Source: Candidatus Woesearchaeota archaeon
Lineage (GTDB): Archaea; Nanobdellota; Nanobdellia; Woesearchaeales; JAGVZT01
DNA: 17,179 nt
Reading direction: 5' to 3'
Assembly: GCA_019323665.1 (NCBI GenBank)
Contig: JAHWHA010000062.1
Location: 1 to 17,179 of the forward strand
Below the pieces are notes generated by a model, which ran no database searches, had not been told where the DNA came from, and saw nothing but the letters and a program-made list of their open reading frames with translations. Below are positions 1-6,345 of the stretch, in pieces. The position numbers were made by a program, and so were the translations under genes. Positions within the stretch are counted from its first letter, which is position 1. Each line of letters opens with the position of its first letter.

Positions 1-60
1 AATCTCTTTTACAATTATACACTAGATATCTCTGCAAATCCTCCGATTTTTTCTGCTAAA

Positions 61-71
61 ACCATATAAAC
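61..71 (+). promoter_or_regulatory. TATA element for radC
   Basis: An A/T-rich TATA-like element (ATATAAA, 64-70) is centred 26 bases before the ATG at 93. This is the usual archaeal distance from TATA centre to transcription start, so the mRNA would begin at or next to that ATG and be leaderless. It supports the ATG at 93 over the in-frame ATG at 81, which would lie upstream of the transcript start. No ribosome binding site is visible. Confidence 0.45.
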
Positions 72-92
72 CCCTTATATATGCCATTATAT

Positions 93-785
93 ATGAAACG
101 CAACCTCTTCACAATCAAAGACTGGCCTATTGCAGAAAGACCAAGGGAACGCCTCATAAAACAAGGTCCAGCAGCATTGAGCAACTCAGAACTGTTGGCA
201 ATTTTACTTGGCACAGGGAGCAGCACTGAGAATGTTGTGGACTTGGCAAAGCGCATACTGGCAAAACACAATCTTCAAGAGATATCCCAAGCATCAATAA
301 CGCAGATAAAAGAGTTCAGAGGCATAAACGATGCAAAGGCATGCCAGCTCATGGCATGTTTTGAGCTATCAAAAAGGCTATATACCTTCAACCACCGCGA
401 GTCAAATTACATTGAATCAGCAAAGGATATTGCACAATTACTTTTTCCAGATATGCGCTTCCTTAAGAAAGAACAGTTCGTGGGTGTTTATCTTGACTCG
501 CGCAACTGCCTGATAAAAAAAGAGATAATCTCTGTTGGCGGTTTAAACACATCTATTGTCCATCCAAGAGAGCTTTTTAAAACTGCAATTCAAGAAAGTG
601 CGAATTCTGTGATTGTTGCGCATAACCATCCCTCTGGCAACCCAAAGCCGAGCGGGGATGATATTGAGATTACAAAAAAGATCATCAGTGCAGGACGGGT
701 GATTGGCATACCTATTATTGACCATGTTGTAATTGGAGAACAGGGCTATTTTAGCATGAGTGAGGAGAATATTGTAAGGTTTTAG
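93..785 (+). CDS. radC: RadC family JAB/MPN-domain protein
   Basis: RadC-family protein of 230 residues (234 if the upstream ATG at 81 is used). An N-terminal helix-hairpin-helix-like region carries the typical IKDWPxxERPRERL and LSxxELLAILLGTG signatures. It is followed by the JAB/MPN metal-binding domain with an intact JAMM motif, HNHPSGxxxPSxxD: from the start at 93, His177, His179 and Asp190. The length matches full-length bacterial RadC (about 220-230), so it looks intact. RadC was once called a DNA repair protein, but that role is disputed and its biochemical function is unsettled; the fold suggests a zinc-dependent hydrolase or a nucleic-acid-associated role. The family is chiefly bacterial and uncommon in archaea, so acquisition by transfer is likely (inference). 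It converges on the membrane-protein gene ending at 810. The ATG at 93 is preferred because of the TATA element 26 bases upstream. Confidence 0.93.
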   Translation: MKRNLFTIKDWPIAERPRERLIKQGPAALSNSELLAILLGTGSSTENVVDLAKRILAKHNLQEISQASITQIKEFRGINDAKACQLMACFELSKRLYTFNHRESNYIESAKDIAQLLFPDMRFLKKEQFVGVYLDSRNCLIKKEIISVGGLNTSIVHPRELFKTAIQESANSVIVAHNHPSGNPKPSGDDIEITKKIISAGRVIGIPIIDHVVIGEQGYFSMSEENIVRF

Positions 786-809
786 TTATGATATATTTGT
801 TTAGCATCG

Positions 810-1646
810 TCAATTCTTGCTTCCCGCAAACAAACTAACTGCCATTCCTGTTATCAGTGCAACAAGCGAGTCTGATTTGAAATAATCCAAAGAGAGAAGC
901 TGCGACAGCTTCTGATCACTCCAAAAAACACCCAATAGCAGAGACAATCCAACTCCAACTCCAAAAGCAACAGCCAGATGCACTAAACCAATTTTATATT
1001 GCTTGTAACTCTGTTTAATAAATACAAGAGATGCCAGAAAAAATACAGTAAGCATAGTGATGCCCACCTTTATGTTAGGTGCTGCAAGCGTAACTGAAGA
1101 GAATACACCAAACTGGGCAACAGTGGTGTATATCAATAGCTGGTGGATTGATTTGTCGTGCGCAAACTGGCTAAAAGATTCAAATGCCGCTGGTTGTTCA
1201 ATACTTGTCTCTTGTATCACCTCAGCTGGCTCCTCCCTCCTAAGAATTATAGCCTGTTTAGTGTCTTTGAGCAGTGATCTAATTGCCAGCAAGAAGGCAA
1301 AAAGGCAGAGCAGACCTCCCACAATTCCAATAACTATATTCTGGATTGTGAAACCCTCGACTGCAATCTTGTCCAGGAAAACAGGTACGTATGCATACAA
1401 TATCAACATAGTTATGGCAAGGATAATGGTTCTTCTGATTATGGCCAGCAAAAATGTTGACAGCTTATTCACGATTACAAGTAAGATGAAGAACACAATA
1501 AGTGCAATGATTGTGGCTGCAACATCTCCTTGCCTAATCAACACAGGCAATGAAAAAACATATTCCTTAACAAAGCTCAAACCAGAGATAGTGGCATTTG
1601 TGCTGTTATTAAGTGCAATCTGCCCTAAAATAGGTGTGTAATCCAT
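810..1646 (-). CDS. Multi-pass membrane protein of unknown function
   Basis: Not recognised. The 278-residue product has about six or seven hydrophobic segments, roughly at residues 43-60, 63-88, 102-124, 168-186 (weak), 192-211, 218-241 and 259-275. A charged stretch at 125-165 (KDTKQ, RREEP, EVIQET) splits it into two three-helix halves, suggesting two membrane bundles joined by a cytoplasmic linker. No catalytic motif, cofactor site or transporter signature is visible, and there is no clear cleaved signal peptide; the first 40 residues are polar to amphipathic. It lies 51 bases downstream of gyrA on the same strand. A GAGGG ribosome binding site (about 1651-1655) sits four bases before the ATG, so it could be read from a gyrA transcript. 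A TATA-like TTAATAAAT near 1668-1676 could instead give it its own start. Confidence 0.75.
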   Translation of the reverse strand: MDYTPILGQIALNNSTNATISGLSFVKEYVFSLPVLIRQGDVAATIIALIVFFILLVIVNKLSTFLLAIIRRTIILAITMLILYAYVPVFLDKIAVEGFTIQNIVIGIVGGLLCLFAFLLAIRSLLKDTKQAIILRREEPAEVIQETSIEQPAAFESFSQFAHDKSIHQLLIYTTVAQFGVFSSVTLAAPNIKVGITMLTVFFLASLVFIKQSYKQYKIGLVHLAVAFGVGVGLSLLLGVFWSDQKLSQLLSLDYFKSDSLVALITGMAVSLFAGSKN

Positions 1647-1659
1647 TAATCCCTCTTTT

Positions 1660-1681
1660 CAGCAGCATTTATTAACTGCTG
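1660..1681. promoter_or_regulatory. Hairpin between gyrA and the membrane-protein gene
   Basis: The arms CAGCAG (1660-1665) and CTGCTG (1676-1681) form a perfect 6-bp inverted repeat around a 10-base A/T-rich loop. It lies just after the gyrA stop and before the downstream gene. On the - strand the loop reads as a TATA-like element about 26 bases before the ATG at 1646. It could be an RNA hairpin that limits read-through or protects a 3' end, or chance symmetry around a weak promoter. No T-run follows, so a classical terminator is unlikely. Confidence 0.3.
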
Positions 1682-1697
1682 GCTCAAATCCGAACCT

Positions 1698-4109
1698 CTA
1701 GTCAACTGCAATCTTGGCAGCACTCATCACTTTGTCTCCCTGATTCAGCCTCATGAGCCTGACACCCTGGGTGTTCCTGCCGATTGTTGATATGCTCTTC
1801 ACAGGAACTCTAATCAAGATGCCCTGTTTACTTATTAGCATAATCTCGTCTTCTGGGCTGACACTTTTCACGTCAACAACACTGCCGTTCCTGGGGCTGC
1901 ATATAATATTGATCACCCCTTTGCCGCCTCTGCCAATAAGTCTGTAGTCCTCCATAGGAGTCTGCTTGCCATAGCCATTCTCAGTCACAGTTAATATATT
2001 TTTTGTTTTGTCGCATATAACCATCCCAACAACTTCATCACCTTTTCTGAGCATGATGCCCCTGACACCGCGAGTTGATCTACCCGTTGCCCTTATATCC
2101 TCCTCGCTGAACCTTATTGCATAGCCTCTTTTTGTGGCTATCATAATCTGTTTTGTGCCATCTGTCATCACCACATCAATTAGCATATCGTCGCTGTCAA
2201 GGTTGATTGCAATAATGCCCCCTTTGCGTGGTCTTGAGAATTCCTCAAGCATTGTCTTGTTGACAACCCCCTTTTTAGTGGCCATCACAAGCAACTTGCG
2301 GTTATCAAACTCTCTCACAGGAATCATCGCTGTTACCTGTTCATCTCCGCTGAGCTGCAATAGGTTTACAATAGCCTTACCCTTGGCCTGTCTTGACGCT
2401 TCAGGAAGCTGGTAAACCTTAAGCCAGTATACTTTGCCCTTATTTGTGAAGAATAGGATATAAGAGTGCGTGCTTGCGATAAATAAATGCTCCACAAAAT
2501 CCTCTTCTCGGGTGGTTGCTGCAATTACTCCTTTACCACCCCTGTTCTGTTTTTTGTAAAATGCCGGATTTGTCCTTTTTATATATCCAGAGTTTGTTAC
2601 CGTGATTACAGCAGGCTCTTCTTTGATGAGGTCTTCTTCAATTAACTCCTCCTCTTCCTCTTCAATCTTAGAGCGCCGCTCGTCACCATAACTCTTTTTT
2701 AGCTCAATCAGCTCCTGCTTAATTATCTTAAGTATCTCCAACTCCGAAGCAAGGATTGTCTTAAGTTGTCTGATTCTTTCAAGAAGCTCTTTGAGTTCAT
2801 CCTTGATTTTTGCCTGCTCAAGCGCAGTGAGGCGTTGCAGTCTCATCTCCAGAATTGCCTTTGCCTGCACCTCACTCAACTCATATTTCACCACGAGTGC
2901 TTCTCTTGCAGTGTCTGTGGATTTGCTTTTCTTGATAAGTGCAATGACATTGTCAATATTTTTAAGAGCAATAAGCAGTCCGTCGAGCAGATGTGCACGC
3001 TCCTCTGCCTTCTTCAATTCAAAGGTTGTGCGTCTCCTAATAACAAGCTGCCTGTGCTCAACAAAATGCTGGATAAGCTGTTTTATGTCAAGTGTGCACG
3101 GCTCGTTATTCACAAGAGCAAGCATGTTAATGCCAAATGTTGTCTGCAGACGAGTGTGCTTGAACAGCTGGTTTAGCACCACATCCCTATTCGCATCCTT
3201 TTTCAGCTCAATAACAATCCTCATCCCCTGCCTGTCTGACTCATCTCTCAAATCCGCTATACCATTAACTGTACCTGACTTAATGCACTCGGCAATCTGC
3301 TCTACGAGCATTGATTTGTTGACCATATAAGGGATCTCATAGATAATAATTGCAGCGCGGCCCCTCGACTCCTCAAAACTTGCAGCAGCTCTCACCGTGA
3401 TATGGCCAATACCAGTGCTGTAGGCAGATCTTATACCTGCTTTGCCCATTATAATCCCACCTGTCGGGAAATCAGGTCCCTTGAGATGCTGCATAAGTTC
3501 AGCAACTGTAATCTCTTTATCGTCAATCTGAGCAACAATAGCATCAGCCACTTCTGTAAGATTGTGAGGGGGTATGTTTGTTGCCATACCTACTGCAATA
3601 CCTGATGAACCATTCACAAGGAGATTTGGAAGTTTAGATGGCAGCACCAGTGGCTCCTGTAATGAGTTATCAAAATTTGGAACAAACTTCACTGTCTCTT
3701 TATCTATATCTTCAAGCATCTCGCCTGCAATCTTGGATAAACGGGCTTCAGTGTAACGCATTGCTGCCGCATTGTCACCATCAATGCTGCCGAAATTTCC
3801 CTGGCCCTCAACAAGGGGATACCTCAAAGAGAAATCCTGGGCCATTCTTACTAATGTGTCATAGACAGCTGTATCACCATGCTGATGGTATTTACCAAGG
3901 CAGTCACCCACAATCCTGGCAGATTTCCTGAAAGGCTTGTTGAAGTGCATCCCCATCTGGTGCATTGAAAAAAGCACACGCCTGTGGACTGGTTTGAGGC
4001 CGTCTCGCACATCTGGCAACGCCCTACCAACAATCACACTCATGGCATAATCTAGATAACTCTCCTTCATCTCTGCTTCAATTACCCGCTTTGAAATCTT
4101 CTCTGCCAT
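1698..4109 (-). CDS. gyrA: DNA gyrase subunit A
   Basis: Catalytic subunit of DNA gyrase (type IIA topoisomerase), which with GyrB introduces negative supercoils using ATP. The 803 residues give a full-length protein. The winged-helix/tower region starts with SYLDYAMSVIVGRALPDVRDGLKPVHRR, and the active-site Tyr119 sits in AAAMRYTEARL. The quinolone-pocket segment is GKYHQHGDTAVYD, with Thr80 and Asp84 at the positions of E. coli Ser83 and Asp87. A coiled-coil arm spans about 360-490, with an acidic Glu run at 483-492. A six-bladed beta-pinwheel fills 495-803. The GyrA box needed for DNA wrapping is present as QNRGGKG (521-527), with Asn where Gln-Arg/Lys-Arg is usual; a second RGGKG-type repeat is at 727-731. 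Gyrase rather than topoisomerase IV is inferred from the box. No gyrB is in the window. Start: GGAG at 4115-4118, five bases before the ATG. Confidence 0.97.
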   Translation of the reverse strand: MAEKISKRVIEAEMKESYLDYAMSVIVGRALPDVRDGLKPVHRRVLFSMHQMGMHFNKPFRKSARIVGDCLGKYHQHGDTAVYDTLVRMAQDFSLRYPLVEGQGNFGSIDGDNAAAMRYTEARLSKIAGEMLEDIDKETVKFVPNFDNSLQEPLVLPSKLPNLLVNGSSGIAVGMATNIPPHNLTEVADAIVAQIDDKEITVAELMQHLKGPDFPTGGIIMGKAGIRSAYSTGIGHITVRAAASFEESRGRAAIIIYEIPYMVNKSMLVEQIAECIKSGTVNGIADLRDESDRQGMRIVIELKKDANRDVVLNQLFKHTRLQTTFGINMLALVNNEPCTLDIKQLIQHFVEHRQLVIRRRTTFELKKAEERAHLLDGLLIALKNIDNVIALIKKSKSTDTAREALVVKYELSEVQAKAILEMRLQRLTALEQAKIKDELKELLERIRQLKTILASELEILKIIKQELIELKKSYGDERRSKIEEEEEELIEEDLIKEEPAVITVTNSGYIKRTNPAFYKKQNRGGKGVIAATTREEDFVEHLFIASTHSYILFFTNKGKVYWLKVYQLPEASRQAKGKAIVNLLQLSGDEQVTAMIPVREFDNRKLLVMATKKGVVNKTMLEEFSRPRKGGIIAINLDSDDMLIDVVMTDGTKQIMIATKRGYAIRFSEEDIRATGRSTRGVRGIMLRKGDEVVGMVICDKTKNILTVTENGYGKQTPMEDYRLIGRGGKGVINIICSPRNGSVVDVKSVSPEDEIMLISKQGILIRVPVKSISTIGRNTQGVRLMRLNQGDKVMSAAKIAVD

Positions 4110-4150
4110 ATATACTCCAAAGAGCTCAGAAATCAGACCTCTTTATATAC
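4110..4150 (-). promoter_or_regulatory. gyrA promoter and ribosome binding site
   Basis: On the - strand a TATATAAAG element (about 4140-4148) lies roughly 35 bases before the gyrA ATG. This predicts a transcript start near 4119 and a leader of about 10 bases holding GGAG (4115-4118), five bases from the ATG. Unlike many genes here, gyrA therefore seems to use a short leader with a Shine-Dalgarno site. Confidence 0.5.
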
Positions 4151-4168
4151 AAAAAGGAAGCTGGTACC

Positions 4169-4177
4169 ATATATAAA
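4169..4177 (+). promoter_or_regulatory. TATA element facing a small + strand reading frame
   Basis: ATATATAAA on the + strand is centred near 4173, predicting a transcript start near 4199. An AAGGG ribosome-binding-like site (4204-4208) and an ATG at 4213 follow at normal spacings. This is a complete set of start signals in what otherwise looks like an intergenic gap between gyrA and the scpB operon. Confidence 0.35.
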
Positions 4178-4212
4178 GCTTTTGGTTGTAAAATGGCACT
4201 AGAAGGGCTGAA

Positions 4213-4355
4213 ATGGCTAAATTTAGGGATTTCAACAAGTTAATAAAAATTGGTTTGGATGAAACCTAAAAAACCTTAGGGATCCAATCATCACCCATGA
4301 TACCTGGAGCATACACTGGGATGCAATCCAAAAGACTATATTCTTTTTAAATTGA
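4213..4355 (+). pseudogene. Possible frameshifted small protein gene
   Basis: Unrecognised. From the ATG at 4213 the frame reads MAKFRDFNKLIKIGLDET and stops at 4267-4269. The other frame, from about 4272 to the stop at 4353-4355, reads NLRDPIITHDTWSIHWDAI and continues to end in FFLN. Both pieces have a protein-like composition, including two tryptophans in a gap between genes. A single extra A near 4262-4264 would join them into one reading frame of about 47 residues. A TATA element (4169-4177) and an AAGGG site precede the ATG. This fits a small gene broken by a one-base deletion, or a sequencing error at the A runs. A chance reading in AT-rich spacer DNA cannot be excluded, and no homolog is known to me. 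It converges on the zinc-ribbon gene ending at 4366. Confidence 0.3.
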
Positions 4356-4356
4356 A

Positions 4357-4365
4357 TAAAAAAAT
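4357..4365 (-). terminator. T-run after the scpB operon
   Basis: Right after the stop of the small zinc-ribbon gene, the - strand carries a run of seven T residues (4358-4364). Archaeal RNA polymerase terminates at such T-runs without needing a hairpin. It marks the likely end of the three-gene operon. Confidence 0.5.
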
Positions 4366-4509
4366 TCACATTGCTCTCACAATGCTATCTCTAACCTGAA
4401 AGCTCTTGCCGCAGTACACACATCTTTTGGTCTTGTTGTAATACATCCTGTCTCTACTCTCATATTTCATCGCTTGTTTGCACTGCGGACATCTAAGTAG
4501 AAGCATCAT
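4366..4509 (-). CDS. Small zinc-ribbon protein (47 residues)
   Basis: A 47-residue protein starting MMLLLRCPQCKQAMKYE and ending DSIVRAM. Two knuckles, CPQC (residues 7-10) and CVYC (30-33, followed by Gly), are separated by about 19 residues rich in Tyr and basic side chains. This is a classic four-cysteine zinc ribbon resembling the small archaeal DUF1922-like ribbons. A role in nucleic-acid or protein binding is inferred from the fold only. The start codons at 4509 and 4506 lie inside the last codons of scpB in another frame, giving a 14-17 base overlap and implying translational coupling. The preserved cysteine spacing, the operon position and the T-run right after the stop argue that it is real despite its size. 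Confidence 0.75.
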   Translation of the reverse strand: MMLLLRCPQCKQAMKYESRDRMYYNKTKRCVYCGKSFQVRDSIVRAM

Positions 4510-5317
4510 CTTCAAGTTCTTCTATTTTTTCAGTAAGTTTTTTGCTGAGCTCATCCAACTTGTTTGAGTCGCCAGGGTCATTTTTTCCAGCAGAGCCTTT
4601 CTCGGACTGCTCTGTCTGCTTACTTGGCTGCCCATTTTTCTCAATATCGACTATCTCTGGCTTTGCAGCATCTTCCTCTTGTTCATCAAACACCTCAAGC
4701 TTACCGAGCTTTTCCTCATCAAGTTCTTGTATTTCCTTAAGGATCTCCTCTTTCTCGGCCTCTCCAACTCCGTAAGGCTCAACACCCTCTTCCTCAAGAG
4801 ACCTCAATATCACGTCTGCTTCAGTTATATCGCGATAGCCTTCAAAACGCTTTTCAATATCCTCTTTGCCCTTGAGGTCAAAATACTCATAGAAACGCTG
4901 CGCTAATCTGAGCATAAAGCTCCTGCCATGTCTCTTCTTCACCACAAAACCCATCTCCTCAAGCTCTTGGATGTGCTCATAGGCCTTCGTGCTGCGGATC
5001 TGGATAATGTCTGACTGCAGCACAGGTGCTTTCCAGGCAATAACAGCCAAAGTCTCCATAAGTGGCTTATCCAGCTCAGTATGGGGCACTATCTGCTGCA
5101 CAACCTCCATATACTCCTCTTGTACAGTGAATTTCCACTTGGGTGATTCATCAAGAATGACAAATGGTGAATCAGACTCCCTGTACTGTTGCTTAAGCTC
5201 TTTGAGGCAGCTCTGCACATCCTCAAGGTTCAATCTTGTGATACGCGTTATCTCACTCTCCTCAATCTTGTCGCCCACAGCAAACAGCACAGCCAGCACC
5301 ATATTCTTATTGTTCAT
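4493..5317 (-). CDS. scpB: Segregation and condensation protein B
   Basis: ScpB, the winged-helix (kite) subunit that binds the ScpA kleisin and works with SMC in chromosome condensation and segregation. The 274 residues begin MNNKNMVLAVLFAVGDKIEE. Two winged-helix domains fill about residues 5-165, including the family signature TELDKPLMETLAVIAWKAPVLQSDI, then an IRSTKAYEHIQELEEMGFV helix and the GRSFMLRLAQRFYEYF wing. The remaining 100 or so residues are a highly charged, probably disordered Glu/Lys/Ser tail. This tail is longer than in typical bacterial ScpB (about 190 residues) and ends in an amphipathic LDELSKKLTEKIEELEDD helix. The ATG at 5317 is chosen because it lies one base after the upstream stop; an in-frame ATG at 5335 would overlap that gene. 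No scpA is adjacent. Confidence 0.92.
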   Translation of the reverse strand: MNNKNMVLAVLFAVGDKIEESEITRITRLNLEDVQSCLKELKQQYRESDSPFVILDESPKWKFTVQEEYMEVVQQIVPHTELDKPLMETLAVIAWKAPVLQSDIIQIRSTKAYEHIQELEEMGFVVKKRHGRSFMLRLAQRFYEYFDLKGKEDIEKRFEGYRDITEADVILRSLEEEGVEPYGVGEAEKEEILKEIQELDEEKLGKLEVFDEQEEDAAKPEIVDIEKNGQPSKQTEQSEKGSAGKNDPGDSNKLDELSKKLTEKIEELEDDAST

Positions 5318-5318
5318 T

Positions 5319-5894
5319 TTAATACATACTCTCAACTAATTCATATTTATCATTTGCCTTTTTTATCTTGCCTTGCTTTATGTAACTATCAATAAAAGGC
5401 TTGAGCTCAGTCTCTTTAATCCCGATCCTCTTTGAAAGCTCTTCTATGGTCGCAGGCCTGTTTTTTAGGCTGAGTATGAACAGGTTTTTGAGCAATCCTG
5501 TGGCATTCATCTTGAGCAGCCTGTTCTCTGCATTGATGTTTGCCAGATTGGCATTGATGCCGTGCAGTCTAGCCAGAAGATCATTGAGTGTTTCTGCAAA
5601 GGCTGTACTATCCAGTTCAAGCTTGGCTGGCTCAATAACCTCAACTGATGAAGGCAGATAGTCAAAACAGAAATCAACAAGCTTTGTGGTGTCTGCAAAG
5701 CTCAGCTCAAGCTCAGCAAAGCTGCTGAAATAGTTGTCAACTGGCTTCACTTTGAAAACCTTGGCCTGCTCCACTTTCATGCCCTGCACATTGCGCACAG
5801 TGTCAATCACAAGCTTAATAGATTTGTCAACATGCTCTTTGGGCTTGCCTACTACCTCAAGAATTGCTCGCACCTTCACCTGCTTTTCTTCCAT
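5319..5894 (-). CDS. Unknown two-domain protein, first gene of the scpB operon
   Basis: Not recognised. The 191 residues appear to form two parts. Residues 5-95 alternate strand and helix (VKVRAILEVVG, a helix from KEHVDKSIKLVIDTV, then VEQAKVFKVKPV and FAELELSFA strands and another helix), which suggests a ferredoxin-like alpha/beta fold. Residues 98-125 are a long amphipathic helix (LNDLLARLHGINANLANINAENRLL), probably a coiled coil for dimerisation. Residues 128-188 look like a winged helix (PATIEELSKRIGIKETELKPFIDSYIKQGKIKKANDKYELV). It is the first gene of the operon, ends one base before scpB, and sits where ScpA might be expected. It lacks the ScpA kleisin pattern, being too short with a non-helical N-terminus, so a chromosome-related partner role is only a guess. 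A TATA element lies 27 bases before the ATG. Confidence 0.82.
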   Translation of the reverse strand: MEEKQVKVRAILEVVGKPKEHVDKSIKLVIDTVRNVQGMKVEQAKVFKVKPVDNYFSSFAELELSFADTTKLVDFCFDYLPSSVEVIEPAKLELDSTAFAETLNDLLARLHGINANLANINAENRLLKMNATGLLKNLFILSLKNRPATIEELSKRIGIKETELKPFIDSYIKQGKIKKANDKYELVESMY

Positions 5895-5916
5895 GCAAAA
5901 TTGGAATCAAGGCACG

Positions 5917-5961
5917 TTTATATAGTTTTCCCAGCACTTACTGAAAGAAACCTTTTTAAAA
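5917..5961. promoter_or_regulatory. Back-to-back promoters of the scpB operon and eL33
   Basis: Two TATA elements drive divergent genes. The - strand CTATATAAA (5917-5925) is centred about 27 bases before the ATG at 5894. The + strand BRE/TATA GAAACCTTTTTAAAA (5947-5961) is centred about 27 bases before the ATG at 5983. Both distances predict leaderless transcripts. The 15-base + strand element recurs exactly at 15923-15937, before the GTPase operon. Confidence 0.6.
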
Positions 5962-5982
5962 GGCTCATGTTTACCCAAGAGT

Positions 5983-6240
5983 ATGGAAGCAGTTATTGTC
6001 AACTTCAAGCGCGGCAGGCACCGCCAGTACACCAACCAGATGATTCTCAAGATAGAGGACTCTGATTCAAAGGAAAAAGCAGCGAAGTTTGTTGGCAAAA
6101 AGGTGACTTATACAAGCCCTGCTGGCAAGAAGATTGTTGGAGAGATCCGCAGCCCTCATGGCAACAAGGGCGCTTTGCGCGCATTGTTTGAACGCGGTTT
6201 GCCTGGACAGGCGATTGGCAAGAAAGTTGTTGTGGGTTAG
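5983..6240 (+). CDS. rpl35ae: Large ribosomal subunit protein eL33 (L35Ae)
   Basis: Ribosomal protein eL33 (L35Ae), an archaeal/eukaryotic component of the 50S subunit with a small beta-barrel fold. The 85 residues match the family's usual 80-100. Visible signatures are the basic N-terminus VNFKRGRHRQYTNQMILK, the central FVGKKVTYTSPAGKKIVGEI strands and the conserved SPHGNKGALRALFERGLPGQAIG segment that contacts rRNA. The start fits the TATA spacing and a leaderless transcript. It diverges from the scpB operon and is followed by a separately promoted hydrolase gene. No truncation or odd residues are apparent. Confidence 0.95.
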   Translation: MEAVIVNFKRGRHRQYTNQMILKIEDSDSKEKAAKFVGKKVTYTSPAGKKIVGEIRSPHGNKGALRALFERGLPGQAIGKKVVVG

Positions 6241-6292
6241 CTGCTATTTTCTGGATATACTTAATTCAATGTGATGTATTCTATTTTCAAAA

Positions 6293-6336
6293 GTTTTATA
6301 AACCAAAAATCCAATTGGATATTCTATAAAGGGGGA
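6293..6336 (+). promoter_or_regulatory. Promoter and ribosome binding site of the MBL-fold gene
   Basis: A TTTTATAAA element (about 6294-6302) predicts a transcript start near 6323. A strong GGGGGA site (6331-6336) follows, nine bases before the ATG at 6346. These signals decide the start: the upstream in-frame ATG at 6271 lies before the promoter and would add an unrelated 25-residue N-terminus. Confidence 0.55.
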
Positions 6337-6345
6337 ATAGTCAAT

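Noticed and set aside
18..65. A 16-codon - strand frame (MVLAEKIGGFAEISSV) with an AAGGGG site, opposite the radC promoter
   Set aside because: Too short to support. Its apparent TATA and ribosome site are the AT-rich bases of the radC start region read backwards.
2791..3330. A 179-residue + strand reading frame, and others, lying opposite gyrA and the first membrane-protein gene
   Set aside because: They are antisense to clearly conserved genes, have low-complexity Ser/Leu/Cys-rich translations and lack start signals.
5319..5894. Naming the gene before scpB as scpA
   Set aside because: It is 191 residues with an alpha/beta N-terminus and lacks the helical kleisin N-domain; position alone is not enough.
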